Shown: one piece after another, positions 9,527-19,302 of the stretch | Numbering within the stretch: position 1 is the stretch's first letter | Layout of the letters: each line of letters opens with the position of its first letter | Origin: Shewanella sp. NFH-SH190041 | GTDB lineage: Bacteria; Pseudomonadota; Gammaproteobacteria; Enterobacterales; Shewanellaceae | Length of the DNA stretch: 64,000 nt | Direction of reading: 5' to 3' | NCBI RefSeq assembly: GCF_024363255.1 | Contig: NZ_AP026070.1 | Coordinates: 2,604,001-2,668,000 of the forward strand | Made by a program: the position numbers and the translations under genes | Notes under the pieces: generated by a model | What the model saw: only the letters and a program-made list of their open reading frames with translations | Databases searched by the model: none | What the model was told of the DNA's origin: nothing

Positions 9527-11059
9527 ATGGGGAACACAAACCAGCAAGCACTGAGCGATGGTCCAGATTGGACTTTCGAGCTCCTAGAACAATACCAAAC
9601 TGAAATTAAACGGGTTGCGGATCATTACTGCTTGGATAGTTATCCCAACCAAATTGAAGTCATCACAGCCGAGCAAATGATGGATGCTTATGCCGGAATA
9701 GGTATGCCTATTGGTTATACCCATTGGTCATTCGGCAAACGTTTTATCGAAACAGAACAAAGTTACAAGCGCGGCCAAATGGGGTTAGCCTATGAGATTG
9801 TAATTAACTCCGATCCCTGTATTGCCTATTTGATGGAAGAAAATACCATCACTATGCAGGCACTGGTGATGGCACATGCCTGTTATGGGCATAATAGCTT
9901 TTTCAAAAACAACTATTTGTTTAAAACCTGGACCGATGCCAGTTCCATAATCGACTATCTGGTATTTGCCAAAAACTACATTGCCGAATGTGAAGAATTA
10001 CATGGTGCACAGCAAGTTGAAGATATTCTCGATTCCTGTCATGCCCTGATGAATTATGGCGTTGACCGCTATAAACGGCCAATGGAGATATCATTCAAGG
10101 AGGAGCAGTTAAGGCAGAAAGAACGGGAGAAATATCTGCAAAGCCAAGTGAATGATTTATGGCGGACAATTCCTCGAGCGCAAGAAGAGGTGCGCAGTAA
10201 AAAGAAGAAACGTTTCCCGGAAGAACCTCAGGAAAATATTCTCTATTTTATTGAAAAACATGCTCCGTTACTGGAGCCTTGGCAACGAGAAATCGTCAGA
10301 ATTGTTCGCAAAATGGGACAGTATTTCTATCCGCAAAAGCAAACTCAGGTGATGAACGAAGGCTGGGCCACTTTCTGGCACTACACCATACTCAATCACC
10401 TGTATGATGAAGGGAAAGTCACAGACAGATTTATGTTAGAATTTTTGCAAAATCACACCAGTGTGGTCGCACAGCCAGCATACAATAGTCCATATTATGG
10501 AGGGATAAACCCCTATGCACTGGGCTTTAACATGTTTGTCGATATTCGTCGCATCTGTGAAAACCCGACAGAAGAGGATAAGGCTTGGTTCCCAGACATT
10601 GCGGGGAGCGACTGGTTAGAAACTTTGCATTTTGCGATGCAAAACTTCAAGGATGAAAGCTTTATTAGCCAATACCTGTCCCCTACGGTCATCCGTCAGT
10701 TCAAGCTATTTGGTATTTTAGATGATGAGCAAAAAAACTACTTGGAAGTCAGTGCTATTCATGATGACCAAGGCTACAAGGCCATCAGACAAATGCTATC
10801 TCAGCAATATAATCTGTCTAATCTAGAACCCAATATTCAGGTGCACAATGTTGAGGTTAGCGGCGATCGTTCCATGACTCTCAGATACGTGCCAACCAAC
10901 AGTATCCCACTTGCTGATAGCCATAGTGAAGTACTCAAGCACTTACACCGGCTATGGGGATTTGATATTTATCTAGAGCAGGTCAATGATGATGGTAGTG
11001 CAGTCAGGTTAGCATCCTGTCCGGAGCGACCTGGTGATAGTCAAAAAATGTCAGCATAA
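9527..11059 (+). CDS. ycgB: SpoVR family protein (YcgB)
   Basis: SpoVR-family protein of unknown biochemical activity; the Bacillus member is needed for spore cortex formation, and the proteobacterial forms are stress-induced. The ATG at 9527 follows GGAAGGGGG and gives 510 aa, as E. coli YcgB; an ATG 5 codons earlier is possible. Conserved family segments include the aromatic- and His-rich MAHACYGHNSFFKNNYLF near residue 115 and NEGWATFWHY near 280, which could hold a metal site. Third gene of the prkA-yeaH-spoVR cluster; in E. coli ycgB lies next to fadR, as here, so this window joins two arrangements that are separate there. Confidence 0.94.
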   Translation: MGNTNQQALSDGPDWTFELLEQYQTEIKRVADHYCLDSYPNQIEVITAEQMMDAYAGIGMPIGYTHWSFGKRFIETEQSYKRGQMGLAYEIVINSDPCIAYLMEENTITMQALVMAHACYGHNSFFKNNYLFKTWTDASSIIDYLVFAKNYIAECEELHGAQQVEDILDSCHALMNYGVDRYKRPMEISFKEEQLRQKEREKYLQSQVNDLWRTIPRAQEEVRSKKKKRFPEEPQENILYFIEKHAPLLEPWQREIVRIVRKMGQYFYPQKQTQVMNEGWATFWHYTILNHLYDEGKVTDRFMLEFLQNHTSVVAQPAYNSPYYGGINPYALGFNMFVDIRRICENPTEEDKAWFPDIAGSDWLETLHFAMQNFKDESFISQYLSPTVIRQFKLFGILDDEQKNYLEVSAIHDDQGYKAIRQMLSQQYNLSNLEPNIQVHNVEVSGDRSMTLRYVPTNSIPLADSHSEVLKHLHRLWGFDIYLEQVNDDGSAVRLASCPERPGDSQKMSA

Positions 11060-11063
11060 ATTA

Positions 11064-11092
11064 AAACACCGCCTAATAGGCGGTGTTTTTTT
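11064..11092 (+). terminator. Terminator of the prkA-yeaH-ycgB cluster
   Basis: AACACCGCC and GGCGGTGTT around a 5-nt loop, then TTTTTTTA. The convergent fadR ends just beyond it. Confidence 0.92.
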
Positions 11093-11105
11093 ATGTAATA
11101 ACAAT

Positions 11106-11822
11106 CTATTTGTCTTGTGCTATATCAGCCGGCATGGCATCTCGCAGCAACATCCACATTTTCCCAGAGTCAATGCCATAGTTACGCATCAGTAATGGTA
11201 CCTCCGCATAATCCCCAGATTGAGCCAGTGCTTCTAAACGACAATAAAATGCTTTAGCTAATGCCCGGGCATCTTCACTGCTGAAATAATAACGCCCAAC
11301 CCGGCTATAAAGGCCTTTAAAACCATTAAGAATTAATACATAAAGCGGATTGCCGGATGAAAACGCCAACTTATGATGCAACTTATAATCAAACTCAGCA
11401 TACGCCTCAGCAGTATCAGGCATGCCATGGATATGAGACAGGGTTGTCAGTACTACGTCAGGGCTATGGCGTAACGCCCCGCGGAAATAAATAGTACTGA
11501 TATTAGTACGAGCAGAAAGCAATTGGTCTACCAGCTCTGGAAAACCATCCGGATTAAGATCCGCGATAGTTTCCAAAATATTCAGACCGGATGTTTCCCA
11601 GAAATTATTAACCCGTGTTGGTTTACCATGCTGAATGGTCAGCCAGCCATCACGAGCCAAACGCTGCAACACTTCACGTAAGGTGGTTCTGGTTACACCA
11701 ATCAGTTCGGATAACTCACGCTCTGCAGGCAAGATCGATCCCGGCGGAAATTTATTTTCCCAAATGGATCGTACAATGTATTTCTCTGCAAAACTTGCAG
11801 GTCCTTTGGCGTTGATAATCAT
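11106..11822 (-). CDS. fadR: Fatty acid metabolism regulator FadR
   Basis: GntR-family regulator that represses fatty acid degradation genes and activates unsaturated fatty acid synthesis; released from DNA by long-chain acyl-CoA. The 238-aa protein has the winged HTH near residues 30-65 ([24 protein letters not shown] region) and the FadR C-terminal acyl-CoA-binding domain with conserved YYF and [10 protein letters not shown] segments. I chose ATG 11822 ([11 protein letters not shown]), which matches family N-termini; a TTG five codons upstream is unlikely. It is divergent from nhaB, the same as in E. coli. fadD, a classical target, lies at 19.3 kb in this window. Confidence 0.95.
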   Translation of the reverse strand: MIINAKGPASFAEKYIVRSIWENKFPPGSILPAERELSELIGVTRTTLREVLQRLARDGWLTIQHGKPTRVNNFWETSGLNILETIADLNPDGFPELVDQLLSARTNISTIYFRGALRHSPDVVLTTLSHIHGMPDTAEAYAEFDYKLHHKLAFSSGNPLYVLILNGFKGLYSRVGRYYFSSEDARALAKAFYCRLEALAQSGDYAEVPLLMRNYGIDSGKMWMLLRDAMPADIAQDK

Positions 11823-12126
11823 CAGCCGTTTATCCAATAGTCATACTATTTATATATGGATACAGATCATACCAGATGAACAAAAAATGAAAACCATTGC
11901 GGTAAATTCGGGATGAAGATCAAAAGTTAAAAGGGTTTTTTGGTCAAAAATAATCCAAACACATATATTAAATCTTTGTTTTTGCCGGATAGCTCCGCTT
12001 TTTGAAATTAAGCAATTGCTAAGTCATTACAATCAACCTGGTTTGGGCTAAACTTGTGCCCGCGCAAGAAACGTGCAACAAACCTGTAAACGTTATTCAA
12101 TATTCTTATAAGTTAGAGAGGGTGCC
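11823..12126. promoter_or_regulatory. fadR-nhaB divergent promoter region
   Basis: 304 bp without a gene, AT-rich near fadR. It must hold promoters for both genes. I did not find a clear copy of the FadR operator; a partial TTTTGGTCAAAA is at about 11936. nhaB has the ribosome site AGAGAGGG. Confidence 0.5.
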
Positions 12127-13707
12127 ATGCCTGTGACAATGAGTCAGGCGTTTATTGGAAACTTCTTGGGTAACTCTCCCAAGTGGTACAAAATCGCAAT
12201 TCTGTCATTTTTAATCCTTAACCCGATTCTCTTCTACCTCAACCCATTTGTTGCTGGTTGGGTATTGGTGGTCGAGTTTATTTTCACCCTGGCTATGGCG
12301 CTGAAATGCTATCCACTGCAACCCGGTGGCCTACTGGCTATCGAAGCTGTCATCATTGGAATGACTAGCCCAAGTCAGGTGCTACATGAAATTGAAGCCA
12401 ACTTAGAAGTGTTACTGCTGCTGGTCTTTATGGTCGCCGGTATCTACTTTATGAAACAGCTGTTGCTGTTTGGCTTTACCAAAATGATCACCAAGGTGCG
12501 CTCTAAAATGGCAGTGTCGCTGCTATTTTGCTGTGCCTCAGCCTTTCTGTCAGCCTTCTTGGATGCATTAACCGTTATCGCAGTGATCATCGCTGTCGCG
12601 GTTGGTTTTTATGCTATCTACCATAAAGTCGCATCAGGAAAAGAGTTTGGCGCCGATCATGATCATACCTCTGAAGGCCAAAATCAGCTGAATAATGATG
12701 AGCTGGAAGCATTTCGTGGTTTCCTGCGTAATCTGCTGATGCATGCTGGTGTGGGTACTGCTCTGGGTGGTGTTTGCACCATGGTGGGCGAACCACAAAA
12801 CCTGATTATTGCCGCACAAGCAAATTGGCAATTTGCTGAGTTTGCGATCCGGATGTCACCGGTTACTGTTCCTGTCTTTATCGCCGGTATTTCTACCTGT
12901 CTGTTAGTAGAAAAGTTCAAGATATTTGGCTATGGCGCGCAACTGCCTGACAGCGTACGTCAGATTCTGTGTGACTATGCTGATCACGAAGATGCTCGCC
13001 GTACTAATCGCGATAAGATGAAATTGATCATCCAAGCCATTGTCGGCATCTGGCTGATTATTGGCCTAGCTTTCCACCTCGCGTCTGTGGGCCTAATCGG
13101 TCTGACCGTTATCATCCTGTGTACTGCATTTAACGGCATTACCGATGAACATGCTCTGGGTAAAGCTTTTGAAGAGGCCTTGCCATTTACAGCGCTGCTG
13201 GCGGTATTTTTTGCCGTTGTTGCCGTGATTATTGATCAGCGTCTGTTTGCCCCAGTGATCCATTGGGCACTGGCATTTGAAGGCAATATGCAGTTAGTGA
13301 TCTTCTTTATCGCCAATGGCCTATTGTCCATGGTATCCGATAACGTGTTTGTGGGAACCGTGTATATCAATGAAGTAAAAGCGGCGCTGTTAGATGGTCA
13401 AATCACCCGAGATCAATTCGATCTGTTGGCTGTTGCTATCAATACCGGGACTAACCTGCCATCCGTAGCGACACCAAACGGCCAAGCTGCGTTCCTGTTC
13501 CTGCTGACGTCGGCACTGGCACCGCTTATTCGCCTGTCATACGGCCGCATGGTTTGGATGGCACTGCCATACACTATCGTATTGTCTGTTGCTGGTCTGC
13601 TGGCCATTGAAACTGGTTTCTTGGCAGATATGACCCAACATTTCTATAACTCAGGTTTATTACTGCACCATTCCATCAGTGAAGTGATGGGTGTAACAGG
13701 TCACTGA
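12127..13707 (+). CDS. nhaB: Na+/H+ antiporter NhaB
   Basis: Inner-membrane sodium/proton antiporter for Na+ extrusion and pH homeostasis. The 526-aa hydrophobic product contains about a dozen membrane segments and the family's conserved acidic residues in [14 protein letters not shown] and in [15 protein letters not shown]. The hydrophilic loop [15 protein letters not shown] near residue 180 separates the two halves. ATG 12127 follows AGAGAGGGTGCC. It is divergent from fadR and followed by dsbB, the E. coli order. Confidence 0.96.
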   Translation: MPVTMSQAFIGNFLGNSPKWYKIAILSFLILNPILFYLNPFVAGWVLVVEFIFTLAMALKCYPLQPGGLLAIEAVIIGMTSPSQVLHEIEANLEVLLLLVFMVAGIYFMKQLLLFGFTKMITKVRSKMAVSLLFCCASAFLSAFLDALTVIAVIIAVAVGFYAIYHKVASGKEFGADHDHTSEGQNQLNNDELEAFRGFLRNLLMHAGVGTALGGVCTMVGEPQNLIIAAQANWQFAEFAIRMSPVTVPVFIAGISTCLLVEKFKIFGYGAQLPDSVRQILCDYADHEDARRTNRDKMKLIIQAIVGIWLIIGLAFHLASVGLIGLTVIILCTAFNGITDEHALGKAFEEALPFTALLAVFFAVVAVIIDQRLFAPVIHWALAFEGNMQLVIFFIANGLLSMVSDNVFVGTVYINEVKAALLDGQITRDQFDLLAVAINTGTNLPSVATPNGQAAFLFLLTSALAPLIRLSYGRMVWMALPYTIVLSVAGLLAIETGFLADMTQHFYNSGLLLHHSISEVMGVTGH

Positions 13708-13745
13708 TACACCTGTTGACTGCATGAAGTGAGTTAAGTAAAGTC

Positions 13746-13774
13746 AAAAAACGCCCTGATTTAGGGCGTTTTTT
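13746..13774 (+). terminator. Terminator of nhaB
   Basis: AAAACGCCCT and AGGGCGTTTT around a 5-nt loop, with a T run. Confidence 0.92.
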
Positions 13775-13813
13775 ATTACAAATTTCATGATAAAACTGTT
13801 TCAGGAGTCCTCA

Positions 13814-14314
13814 GTGGCAGCATTGATCCAATTTGCCCAATCCCGCCTTGCCTGGCTAATCCTTGGCGCCAGTGCGCTGCTTTTGGAAGCTTGCGCATTA
13901 TTTTTCCAATACGGTATGCACCTGCACCCCTGTGTTTTGTGCGTTTATCAGCGGGTGGCAGTAATGGGGATTTTGTTTGCTGCTATTATCGGCCTGATCA
14001 GTCCTAGAGGGATACTGCGTTTCCCTGCGGCCTTACTTTGGCTAGTGAGTGCGGCCTGGGGGGAAAAACTGGCAACCAGCCTACATGATATGCAAGCCAA
14101 TCCATCGCCTTTTTCTACCTGTTCTTTTTTACCGGATTTTCCTAGTTTTGCTCCGCTACACACCTGGTTTCCCGATATGTTTATGCCAACAGGGTTGTGC
14201 GGTGATGATGTTTGGGGAATGTTAGGATTATCTATGGCGCAATGGATGCAAGTCGCGTTTGCGTTATATCTATTCGCTTGGTTTGTGATGATTGTGCCAT
14301 TATGCCGTCGCTGA
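13814..14314 (+). CDS. dsbB: Disulfide bond formation protein DsbB
   Basis: Inner-membrane quinone reductase that re-oxidises the periplasmic thiol oxidase DsbA. Four membrane segments are visible, with the first redox pair CVLC in a short periplasmic loop and the second pair formed by Cys in TCSFLP and GLCGDD on the large periplasmic loop; Arg after CVYQR is conserved for quinone reactivity. I chose GTG 13814 (166 aa) because AGGAGTCC lies before it; an ATG at 13787 is only 13 bp after the nhaB terminator and has no ribosome site. Confidence 0.92.
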   Translation: MAALIQFAQSRLAWLILGASALLLEACALFFQYGMHLHPCVLCVYQRVAVMGILFAAIIGLISPRGILRFPAALLWLVSAAWGEKLATSLHDMQANPSPFSTCSFLPDFPSFAPLHTWFPDMFMPTGLCGDDVWGMLGLSMAQWMQVAFALYLFAWFVMIVPLCRR

Positions 14315-14323
14315 CCATAACGA

Positions 14324-14351
14324 AAAATGCCCCGCGTGCGGGGCTTTTTAC
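14324..14351. terminator. Bidirectional terminator dsbB/ycgN
   Basis: AAAATGCCCCGC and GCGGGGCTTTTT meet in a short loop between convergent genes; T runs occur on both strands. Confidence 0.9.
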
Positions 14352-14369
14352 ACTGTTCCGTCGCGGATA

Positions 14370-14810
14370 CTAATCCATATCTTTGAGCGGCCACAATACA
14401 ATGTGGTCTTCAATATCTTTTACTTGCGTCTCACACACTACCTTCCCGCAAACACTCATCCCGTTGTTACGCATCGCCACTTTAGAGCCGGCGATCAGAG
14501 GGTGCCAACTCGGCAACTCGCGGCCAAGATGCAACCTGCGATAAGCACAGGAATCAGGCAACCAATCCAACTCAGCAATATTGTCGACGGTGATCTCCGT
14601 GCACTGTGGTACATGTTTAAATCTGTCACTATAGTGCTTGCACTGGCCTGTCTGGCAATCCAGTAGCAAACAGGCAGCATTGGTGTAATAAAGCTCATCG
14701 GTTTCATCATCGATCAGTTTATTCAAACAGCACTTACCACACCCATCACACAGCATTTCCCACTCTTCAGTGGACATTTCTGCCAATGTTTTCTGCTTCC
14801 AAAAGGACAT
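14370..14810 (-). CDS. ycgN: Cysteine-cluster protein YcgN (UPF0260)
   Basis: UPF0260 family, zinc/iron-sulfur-like cysteine cluster protein of unknown function. The 146-aa product begins with [29 protein letters not shown], with three Cys in CDGCGKCC, followed by [18 protein letters not shown] and two late Cys (SVCGKVVCE). Such clusters suggest metal binding. ATG 14810 has no strong ribosome site. It converges on dsbB, with a shared terminator, and precedes ycgL/min genes as in E. coli. Confidence 0.92.
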   Translation of the reverse strand: MSFWKQKTLAEMSTEEWEMLCDGCGKCCLNKLIDDETDELYYTNAACLLLDCQTGQCKHYSDRFKHVPQCTEITVDNIAELDWLPDSCAYRRLHLGRELPSWHPLIAGSKVAMRNNGMSVCGKVVCETQVKDIEDHIVLWPLKDMD

Positions 14811-14868
14811 AACTTACGACTTAACTTCAATCAGGAAAAGAGGGAGCGTATTCTACACTAAAAAGTTA

Positions 14869-15870
14869 TTATTTTTTGAGCTGCCTAAACTTTAACTTCA
14901 GTCTTTCAGATAAATAACTGACAGAAAGCGCAAAATAATGATCATTTTGCCAAGCATACAAGGCGCGATAATTATCATAAACAAGGTAATGCCGCCCCGT
15001 TGCGCCATCTGGACGTAACAGTGAAATCTGCATATCTTGCCGTTTAGGCAAGTTGCCGCCATCAAACCTGCGCACGCCTAAGTTCTGCCAGTAGGCAAAG
15101 CTAGCACTATGCGCCATACCGTACTCAGCTTTAAATAAAGCGGGTAATTTCACTTGTCGTCCCCAGGTCTGCTCAGCTTGCCAACCTTGCTGTTGCAAAA
15201 AATAGGCTAACGACGCCAACATATCTGCAACCGAATGACGGATATCAAGCACGCCATCCCCGTTACCATCCTGCCCAAATTGCTGCAGCCGTGATGGAGA
15301 AAAACCTATCGGGGCAATCACACCTTGCCGCTCAGTTACCCAAGTCTGTGTTGGAAAATGTTTAACTAAGTCCAGAGCCGCGATCAACTCAGACATGGGC
15401 AATTGCTGGGCGAACACTTTCGAAGCCACCACCGAGAGCATGGGGTAAGCATCCTGGCTTAACGCATAATTAGACAAGGCCCCCCATAACGCGACTAAAA
15501 ATCGAGGCTGCACCCCATATTGCTGCTGTAGCCGCTGTAATAACGCCCCATGTTGCACCAGTAATTGTGCACCATACTCAATTTGTTCAGATGTAAAACG
15601 GGCGGGTAGATAGTGCTCTAAGGTGATATGGCCAAACGCTAAAGGCTCATCGGTAACGGTTTTTGCTGGCCGAAAATCATAAAAACGCTTTATGGTTGAA
15701 AACTGGCTATCGAGCCATTGTGACGGGTAGGTATACTTCTGACCCAGCTGCTGCTTGGTCTGTTGCAGAAACAGCTGGAATGAGGGGCTGTTATTCTCGG
15801 GTTCAGCATATACCGCAACAGAAACAAACAGCCCTAACCATAGTATGAATATCCATTTCATTTCGACCAT
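14869..15870 (-). CDS. MltB-family lytic transglycosylase homologue, likely catalytically dead
   Basis: Family lytic transglycosylases (MltB type, GH103-like) cleave peptidoglycan with one catalytic Glu, normally in a GVETRWGR or WGxESNYG context. Here the matching segment is WGALSNYA, with Leu (residue 132, codon at 15475-15477) where the Glu should be; the later GxxGYGQFMPS motif is also altered, to IGFSPSRLQQF. An N-terminal signal peptide (about residues 4-22, cleavage after VYA) makes the protein periplasmic. The DGNGDGVLDI and C-terminal fold parts of the family remain. It is therefore probably a pseudoenzyme with a binding or scaffold role; enzyme activity is unlikely. Its start is ATG 15870 or ATG 15861. 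Confidence 0.78.
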   Translation of the reverse strand: MVEMKWIFILWLGLFVSVAVYAEPENNSPSFQLFLQQTKQQLGQKYTYPSQWLDSQFSTIKRFYDFRPAKTVTDEPLAFGHITLEHYLPARFTSEQIEYGAQLLVQHGALLQRLQQQYGVQPRFLVALWGALSNYALSQDAYPMLSVVASKVFAQQLPMSELIAALDLVKHFPTQTWVTERQGVIAPIGFSPSRLQQFGQDGNGDGVLDIRHSVADMLASLAYFLQQQGWQAEQTWGRQVKLPALFKAEYGMAHSASFAYWQNLGVRRFDGGNLPKRQDMQISLLRPDGATGRHYLVYDNYRALYAWQNDHYFALSVSYLSERLKLKFRQLKK

Positions 15871-15883
15871 CCCAGTCTATCCG

Positions 15884-16162
15884 TCAGTTATCTAATCCCT
15901 GTCCCTGACGATAAGATTTCAGTAGATTTTCCGGTGGAGGGGGTAATTGCAAATAATAGCCTTTATCTGCTAACTCAGCTCGAACTTTCTCGATATCGGC
16001 AATACCTAATTTATCACGCTGATTAATCGGGAAAACCATCACCAGTTTTGGCGTACCAAACATAGCTAATAACGGCTCCGGTACCTGGGAAAAGTCATCT
16101 CTTTTACTAACGAAAAGATAAGTCTCCGCTTTACGGCTGCTTTTATAGACGGCACACAGCAT
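15884..16162 (-). CDS. ycgL: YcgL domain protein
   Basis: Small conserved protein of unknown function, encoded beside minC in many gammaproteobacteria. ATG 16162 (MLCAVYKSSRKAET) gives 92 aa, the family's usual length. Conserved segments YLFVSKRDDFSQVPEPLLAMFG and LGIADIEKVRAELADKGYYLQLPPPP are clear. A longer frame starts 16 codons upstream but lacks support. It is transcribed away from minC and followed by the MltB-like gene 14 bp on, suggesting an operon. Confidence 0.93.
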   Translation of the reverse strand: MLCAVYKSSRKAETYLFVSKRDDFSQVPEPLLAMFGTPKLVMVFPINQRDKLGIADIEKVRAELADKGYYLQLPPPPENLLKSYRQGQGLDN

Positions 16163-16283
16163 AAATGTCCTAATTCGGGTTTTCAAATCTTGCCAGTACA
16201 GGGGGCACACTATAACATGAGCACTATAAAAGTTAACTCAACTCAGGGGCATAGACTGAGTTTTTTGGGAGAATTTTACGGGG

Positions 16284-16973
16284 ATGGCCAAACCTTGCAT
16301 AGAGTTGAAGGGCGCATCTTTTACGCTTTCCGTTTTACATCTCAAACACAGTAATTTGGAGCTGATAGCGACTGAATTAGCCCAAAAAATCGCTCAAGCA
16401 CCACAGTTTTTTCTTGGCGCGCCATTGGTTGTCAATCTCTCGGCAATCCATGACGACCAATTTGATATAGCTGCGCTTAAACGACTAATGTCGGCACATA
16501 ACCTCGTCATGGTGGGAGTCTCTGGCGCGAGTAAAATTCTGTCAGCCAAGGTGAAAGCGCTTGGGCTGGCAAACATCAAAGCCGGAAAAGATATCAAAGC
16601 ACCACTAATTTCCCGTGGCAGCAAAATCATCAAGCGAAATATTCGCTCTGGACAGCAGATTTATGCGCCGAACAGTGATGTAATAGTGTTCGGTAACGTC
16701 GGTAACGGCGCAGAAGTCATCGCCGATGGCAGTATTCACGTCTATGGTGCCCTGCGGGGAAAAGCTATGGCGGGTGCCAGCGGTGATAAACGCAGTGTTA
16801 TTATTGCTCAGGTACTGGAAGCTGAACTCGTCTCTATCGCCGGGCAGTATTGGTTGAATGAAAACCTCAATGAACATGATTTTGCAACCAGCGGATGTAT
16901 TCGACTCAATGGTGAGTCGCTGATCGTTGAATCTCTGCCCAGAACAATAACCAGCTGGCAGACAAAAGGATAG
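16284..16973 (+). CDS. minC: Septum site-determining protein MinC
   Basis: Inhibitor of FtsZ assembly; with MinD and MinE it prevents polar septation. The 229-aa product has the N-terminal FtsZ-inhibiting domain and a C-terminal beta-helix domain seen in [30 protein letters not shown] and [21 protein letters not shown], which binds MinD. ATG 16284 begins [15 protein letters not shown]. First gene of the minCDE operon, 6 bp before minD. Confidence 0.96.
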   Translation: MAKPCIELKGASFTLSVLHLKHSNLELIATELAQKIAQAPQFFLGAPLVVNLSAIHDDQFDIAALKRLMSAHNLVMVGVSGASKILSAKVKALGLANIKAGKDIKAPLISRGSKIIKRNIRSGQQIYAPNSDVIVFGNVGNGAEVIADGSIHVYGALRGKAMAGASGDKRSVIIAQVLEAELVSIAGQYWLNENLNEHDFATSGCIRLNGESLIVESLPRTITSWQTKG

Positions 16974-16979
16974 AAAAAC

Positions 16980-17792
16980 ATGGCACAGATTATTGTTGTC
17001 ACCTCAGGTAAAGGCGGTGTGGGCAAAACCACGTCCAGTGCTGCAATTGCCACAGGACTGGCATTAAAAGGTCACAAGACCGTGGTCATCGACTTTGATA
17101 TCGGCTTACGAAATCTTGATCTTATTATGGGGTGTGAACGTCGGGTAGTGTATGATTTCGTCAATGTAATCAATGGCGAAGCAAATCTAAACCAAGCATT
17201 GATCAAAGATAAGCGCTGTGAAAATCTATTTATCCTGCCAGCATCGCAAACCCGGGATAAAGAAGCCCTGACCAAAGATGGTGTGGGAACAGTGCTACAT
17301 AAACTCGATGAGATGGGCTTTAAGTACATTATCTGTGACTCACCAGCTGGGATTGAAAATGGTGCTATGATGGCACTTTACTATGCAGATACCGCGATAG
17401 TTACCACTAACCCGGAAGTCAGCTCTGTACGTGACTCAGACCGTATATTAGGCATCTTGCAGAGTAAATCACGCCGGGCTGAGCAGAATCTTGAGCCAAT
17501 TAAAGAATTGCTCTTACTGACACGTTACTGCCCTAAACGGGTCAGTTCAGGCGAAATGCTTAGCGTCGATGACGTCGAAGAGATCTTGGCAATTCCACTG
17601 CTGGGTGTGATCCCTGAGTCACAATCAGTACTTAAAGCATCTAATGCCGGTGTCCCGGTCATTTTGGATAGTGAAAGTGATGCCGGACATGCTTATCAGG
17701 ATACTGTCGAAAGATTGTTGGGCGAGGAACTCCCCATCAGATTTCTCACGGAAGAAAAGAAAGGCTTTTTAAGAAGGATATTTGGCAACTAA
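16980..17792 (+). CDS. minD: Septum site-determining ATPase MinD
   Basis: Membrane-associated ParA/Mrp-type ATPase that oscillates between cell poles with MinE and recruits MinC. The deviant Walker A KGGVGKTT lies at residues 11-18, and the C-terminal amphipathic membrane helix EEKKGFLRRIFGN ends the 270-aa protein. Walker B-like segments FDIGLRNLDLIMG and CDSPAGIENGAM are visible. Starts 6 bp after minC and ends 2 bp before minE. Confidence 0.97.
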   Translation: MAQIIVVTSGKGGVGKTTSSAAIATGLALKGHKTVVIDFDIGLRNLDLIMGCERRVVYDFVNVINGEANLNQALIKDKRCENLFILPASQTRDKEALTKDGVGTVLHKLDEMGFKYIICDSPAGIENGAMMALYYADTAIVTTNPEVSSVRDSDRILGILQSKSRRAEQNLEPIKELLLLTRYCPKRVSSGEMLSVDDVEEILAIPLLGVIPESQSVLKASNAGVPVILDSESDAGHAYQDTVERLLGEELPIRFLTEEKKGFLRRIFGN

Positions 17793-17794
17793 TT

Positions 17795-18055
17795 ATGTCT
17801 TTACTCGACTATTTCAAAAGTAACACCAAGCCCTGTACTGCGGCCACAGCGAAGGAGCGGTTGCAGATCATTGTTGCTCACCAACGTTGTGAACGTGGAG
17901 CACCGGATTATTTTCCGCAAATGAAACAGGATATTATCGAAGTGATCCGCAGATATGTACACATTACCGAAGATCAGGTGACAGTACAGTTGGAACAGAA
18001 CGATGATAACCTGTCGGTGATTGAGCTCAATGTTACGCTGCCGGGCACACTATAA
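17795..18055 (+). CDS. minE: Cell division topological factor MinE
   Basis: Stimulates MinD ATPase to drive pole-to-pole oscillation. The 86-aa product has the N-terminal membrane-targeting/MinD-binding stretch (LLDYF..., AKERLQIIVAHQR) and the topological specificity domain ending NLSVIELNVTLPG. Last gene of minCDE. Confidence 0.97.
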   Translation: MSLLDYFKSNTKPCTAATAKERLQIIVAHQRCERGAPDYFPQMKQDIIEVIRRYVHITEDQVTVQLEQNDDNLSVIELNVTLPGTL

Positions 18056-18076
18056 CCCGCAATGAGTGGTTTAGCG

Positions 18077-18110
18077 ATGTTCCTGCCCTGTCGTTACAGG
18101 GCGGGAACAT
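18077..18110. terminator. Hairpin between minE and rnd
   Basis: A 15-bp inverted repeat, ATGTTCCTGCCCTGT and its near complement with one wobble, and a CGTT loop. No T run follows on either strand, so termination is plausible but unproven; it lies between convergent genes. Confidence 0.6.
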
Positions 18111-18126
18111 TGGCGCTATCTGCTAT

Positions 18127-19254
18127 TTACAATGTCAGATCCAGTGTCAACAACGGCGCTTTTGCTAATTCGCCTCGCCAGCCACTGAGCAATAACGGCA
18201 GCTTTTTGCTGCGGCCATCCATATGCCATTGCATAAAATCATGGATATTCCGCTTAGAAGCAAAAATTTCTGTCGGAATATTTTGCTGCTCGCAAATTAA
18301 GGCTAACTGATTTTTAACCGCTTTAAAGGCCGCCTTATAGCCTGGCTTTAGTGCTAACACATCCACAGGCTCTGGCAAATTGTCTAAATCAGCACTTTGC
18401 ATCACTTTAATCAAGTCCCGGCCATTGATGCGTTTCTCCTGTTCGGTCAGATCATTCATCTTTAGCAAGTCACTTAACTGCCTAGGCTGCTTTTTGGCCA
18501 AGCCGATCAGCGCGTGATCCTTCACCACAAAGCCCAAAGCAAGATCCCGTGCCAAGGCTTTTTCTAGCCGCCATTTAGCCAACACTTTGAGATAAGCCAG
18601 CTGATGTGAGGTTAATTGAAAGGCATTTTTGACTTTCAAATAGGCATGTTCTAAATCAGGTTGCTGCAAACGACCGGCGGTCATCCGAGTGCCCTCTTCC
18701 CACACCCAATCGAGCCGCTGTTGCTGCTCAGCCTGTTGCTTCAGCATAGGATATAGCTGATACAAGTAATACACGTCATTGGCAGCATACTGCAATTGAG
18801 CATCAGACAATGGGCGCTTTAGCCAATCAGTTCGGGACTCACCTTTATCTAAAGAAATTCCCAGCAGTTGCTCAACCAGCTTGGCATAGCCCAAGCCATG
18901 ACCTAACCCACATACAGAAGCAGCCAACTGACTATCAAACAACGGTTGGGGCTGGCAATGACCATAATGGGCAAATACTTCTAAATCTTCACTACAGGAG
19001 TGCACCAACTTGATGATCTGCGGATTAGCCAATAATGCCCAAAAGCGGGAAAGATCCTGCACCGCTAAAGGATCGATCAGCGCCAGAGTCTGACCATCAT
19101 AAGCTTGGATTAAACCCAGCCGTGCATAATAGGTGCGGGTGCGGACAAATTCAGTATCCAGTACCAGTAATTCAGCCTGTTGGTATTTGGCCACCAGCGC
19201 ATCCAACGCAGACTGAGTATCAATATATTCAAACGCTAACAAATCTGTCTCCAC
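18127..19254 (-). CDS. rnd: Ribonuclease D
   Basis: 3'-5' exoribonuclease of the DEDD superfamily, used in tRNA 3' maturation. The exonuclease signature is visible: LVLDTEFVRTRTYYARL (motif I, Asp and Glu), VHSCSEDLEVF (motif II) and QYAANDVYYLYQLY (motif III). HRDC-type helical domains follow (HQLAYLKVLAKWRLEKALARD and a second). The annotated start is GTG 19254; a TTG four codons in, with GGAGACAGA before it, fits ribosome spacing better. Converges on minE and follows fadD by 48 bp. Confidence 0.94.
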   Translation of the reverse strand: METDLLAFEYIDTQSALDALVAKYQQAELLVLDTEFVRTRTYYARLGLIQAYDGQTLALIDPLAVQDLSRFWALLANPQIIKLVHSCSEDLEVFAHYGHCQPQPLFDSQLAASVCGLGHGLGYAKLVEQLLGISLDKGESRTDWLKRPLSDAQLQYAANDVYYLYQLYPMLKQQAEQQQRLDWVWEEGTRMTAGRLQQPDLEHAYLKVKNAFQLTSHQLAYLKVLAKWRLEKALARDLALGFVVKDHALIGLAKKQPRQLSDLLKMNDLTEQEKRINGRDLIKVMQSADLDNLPEPVDVLALKPGYKAAFKAVKNQLALICEQQNIPTEIFASKRNIHDFMQWHMDGRSKKLPLLLSGWRGELAKAPLLTLDLTL

Positions 19255-19267
19255 TATTTCACTGCCA

Positions 19268-19295
19268 CAAAAAAGCCGGCTCAGTCGCCGGCTTT
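19268..19295 (-). terminator. Terminator of fadD
   Basis: AAAGCCGGC and GCCGGCTTT around a 5-nt loop; on the minus strand a run of Ts follows, just upstream of rnd. Confidence 0.85.
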
Positions 19296-19302
19296 ATCGG
19301 TA

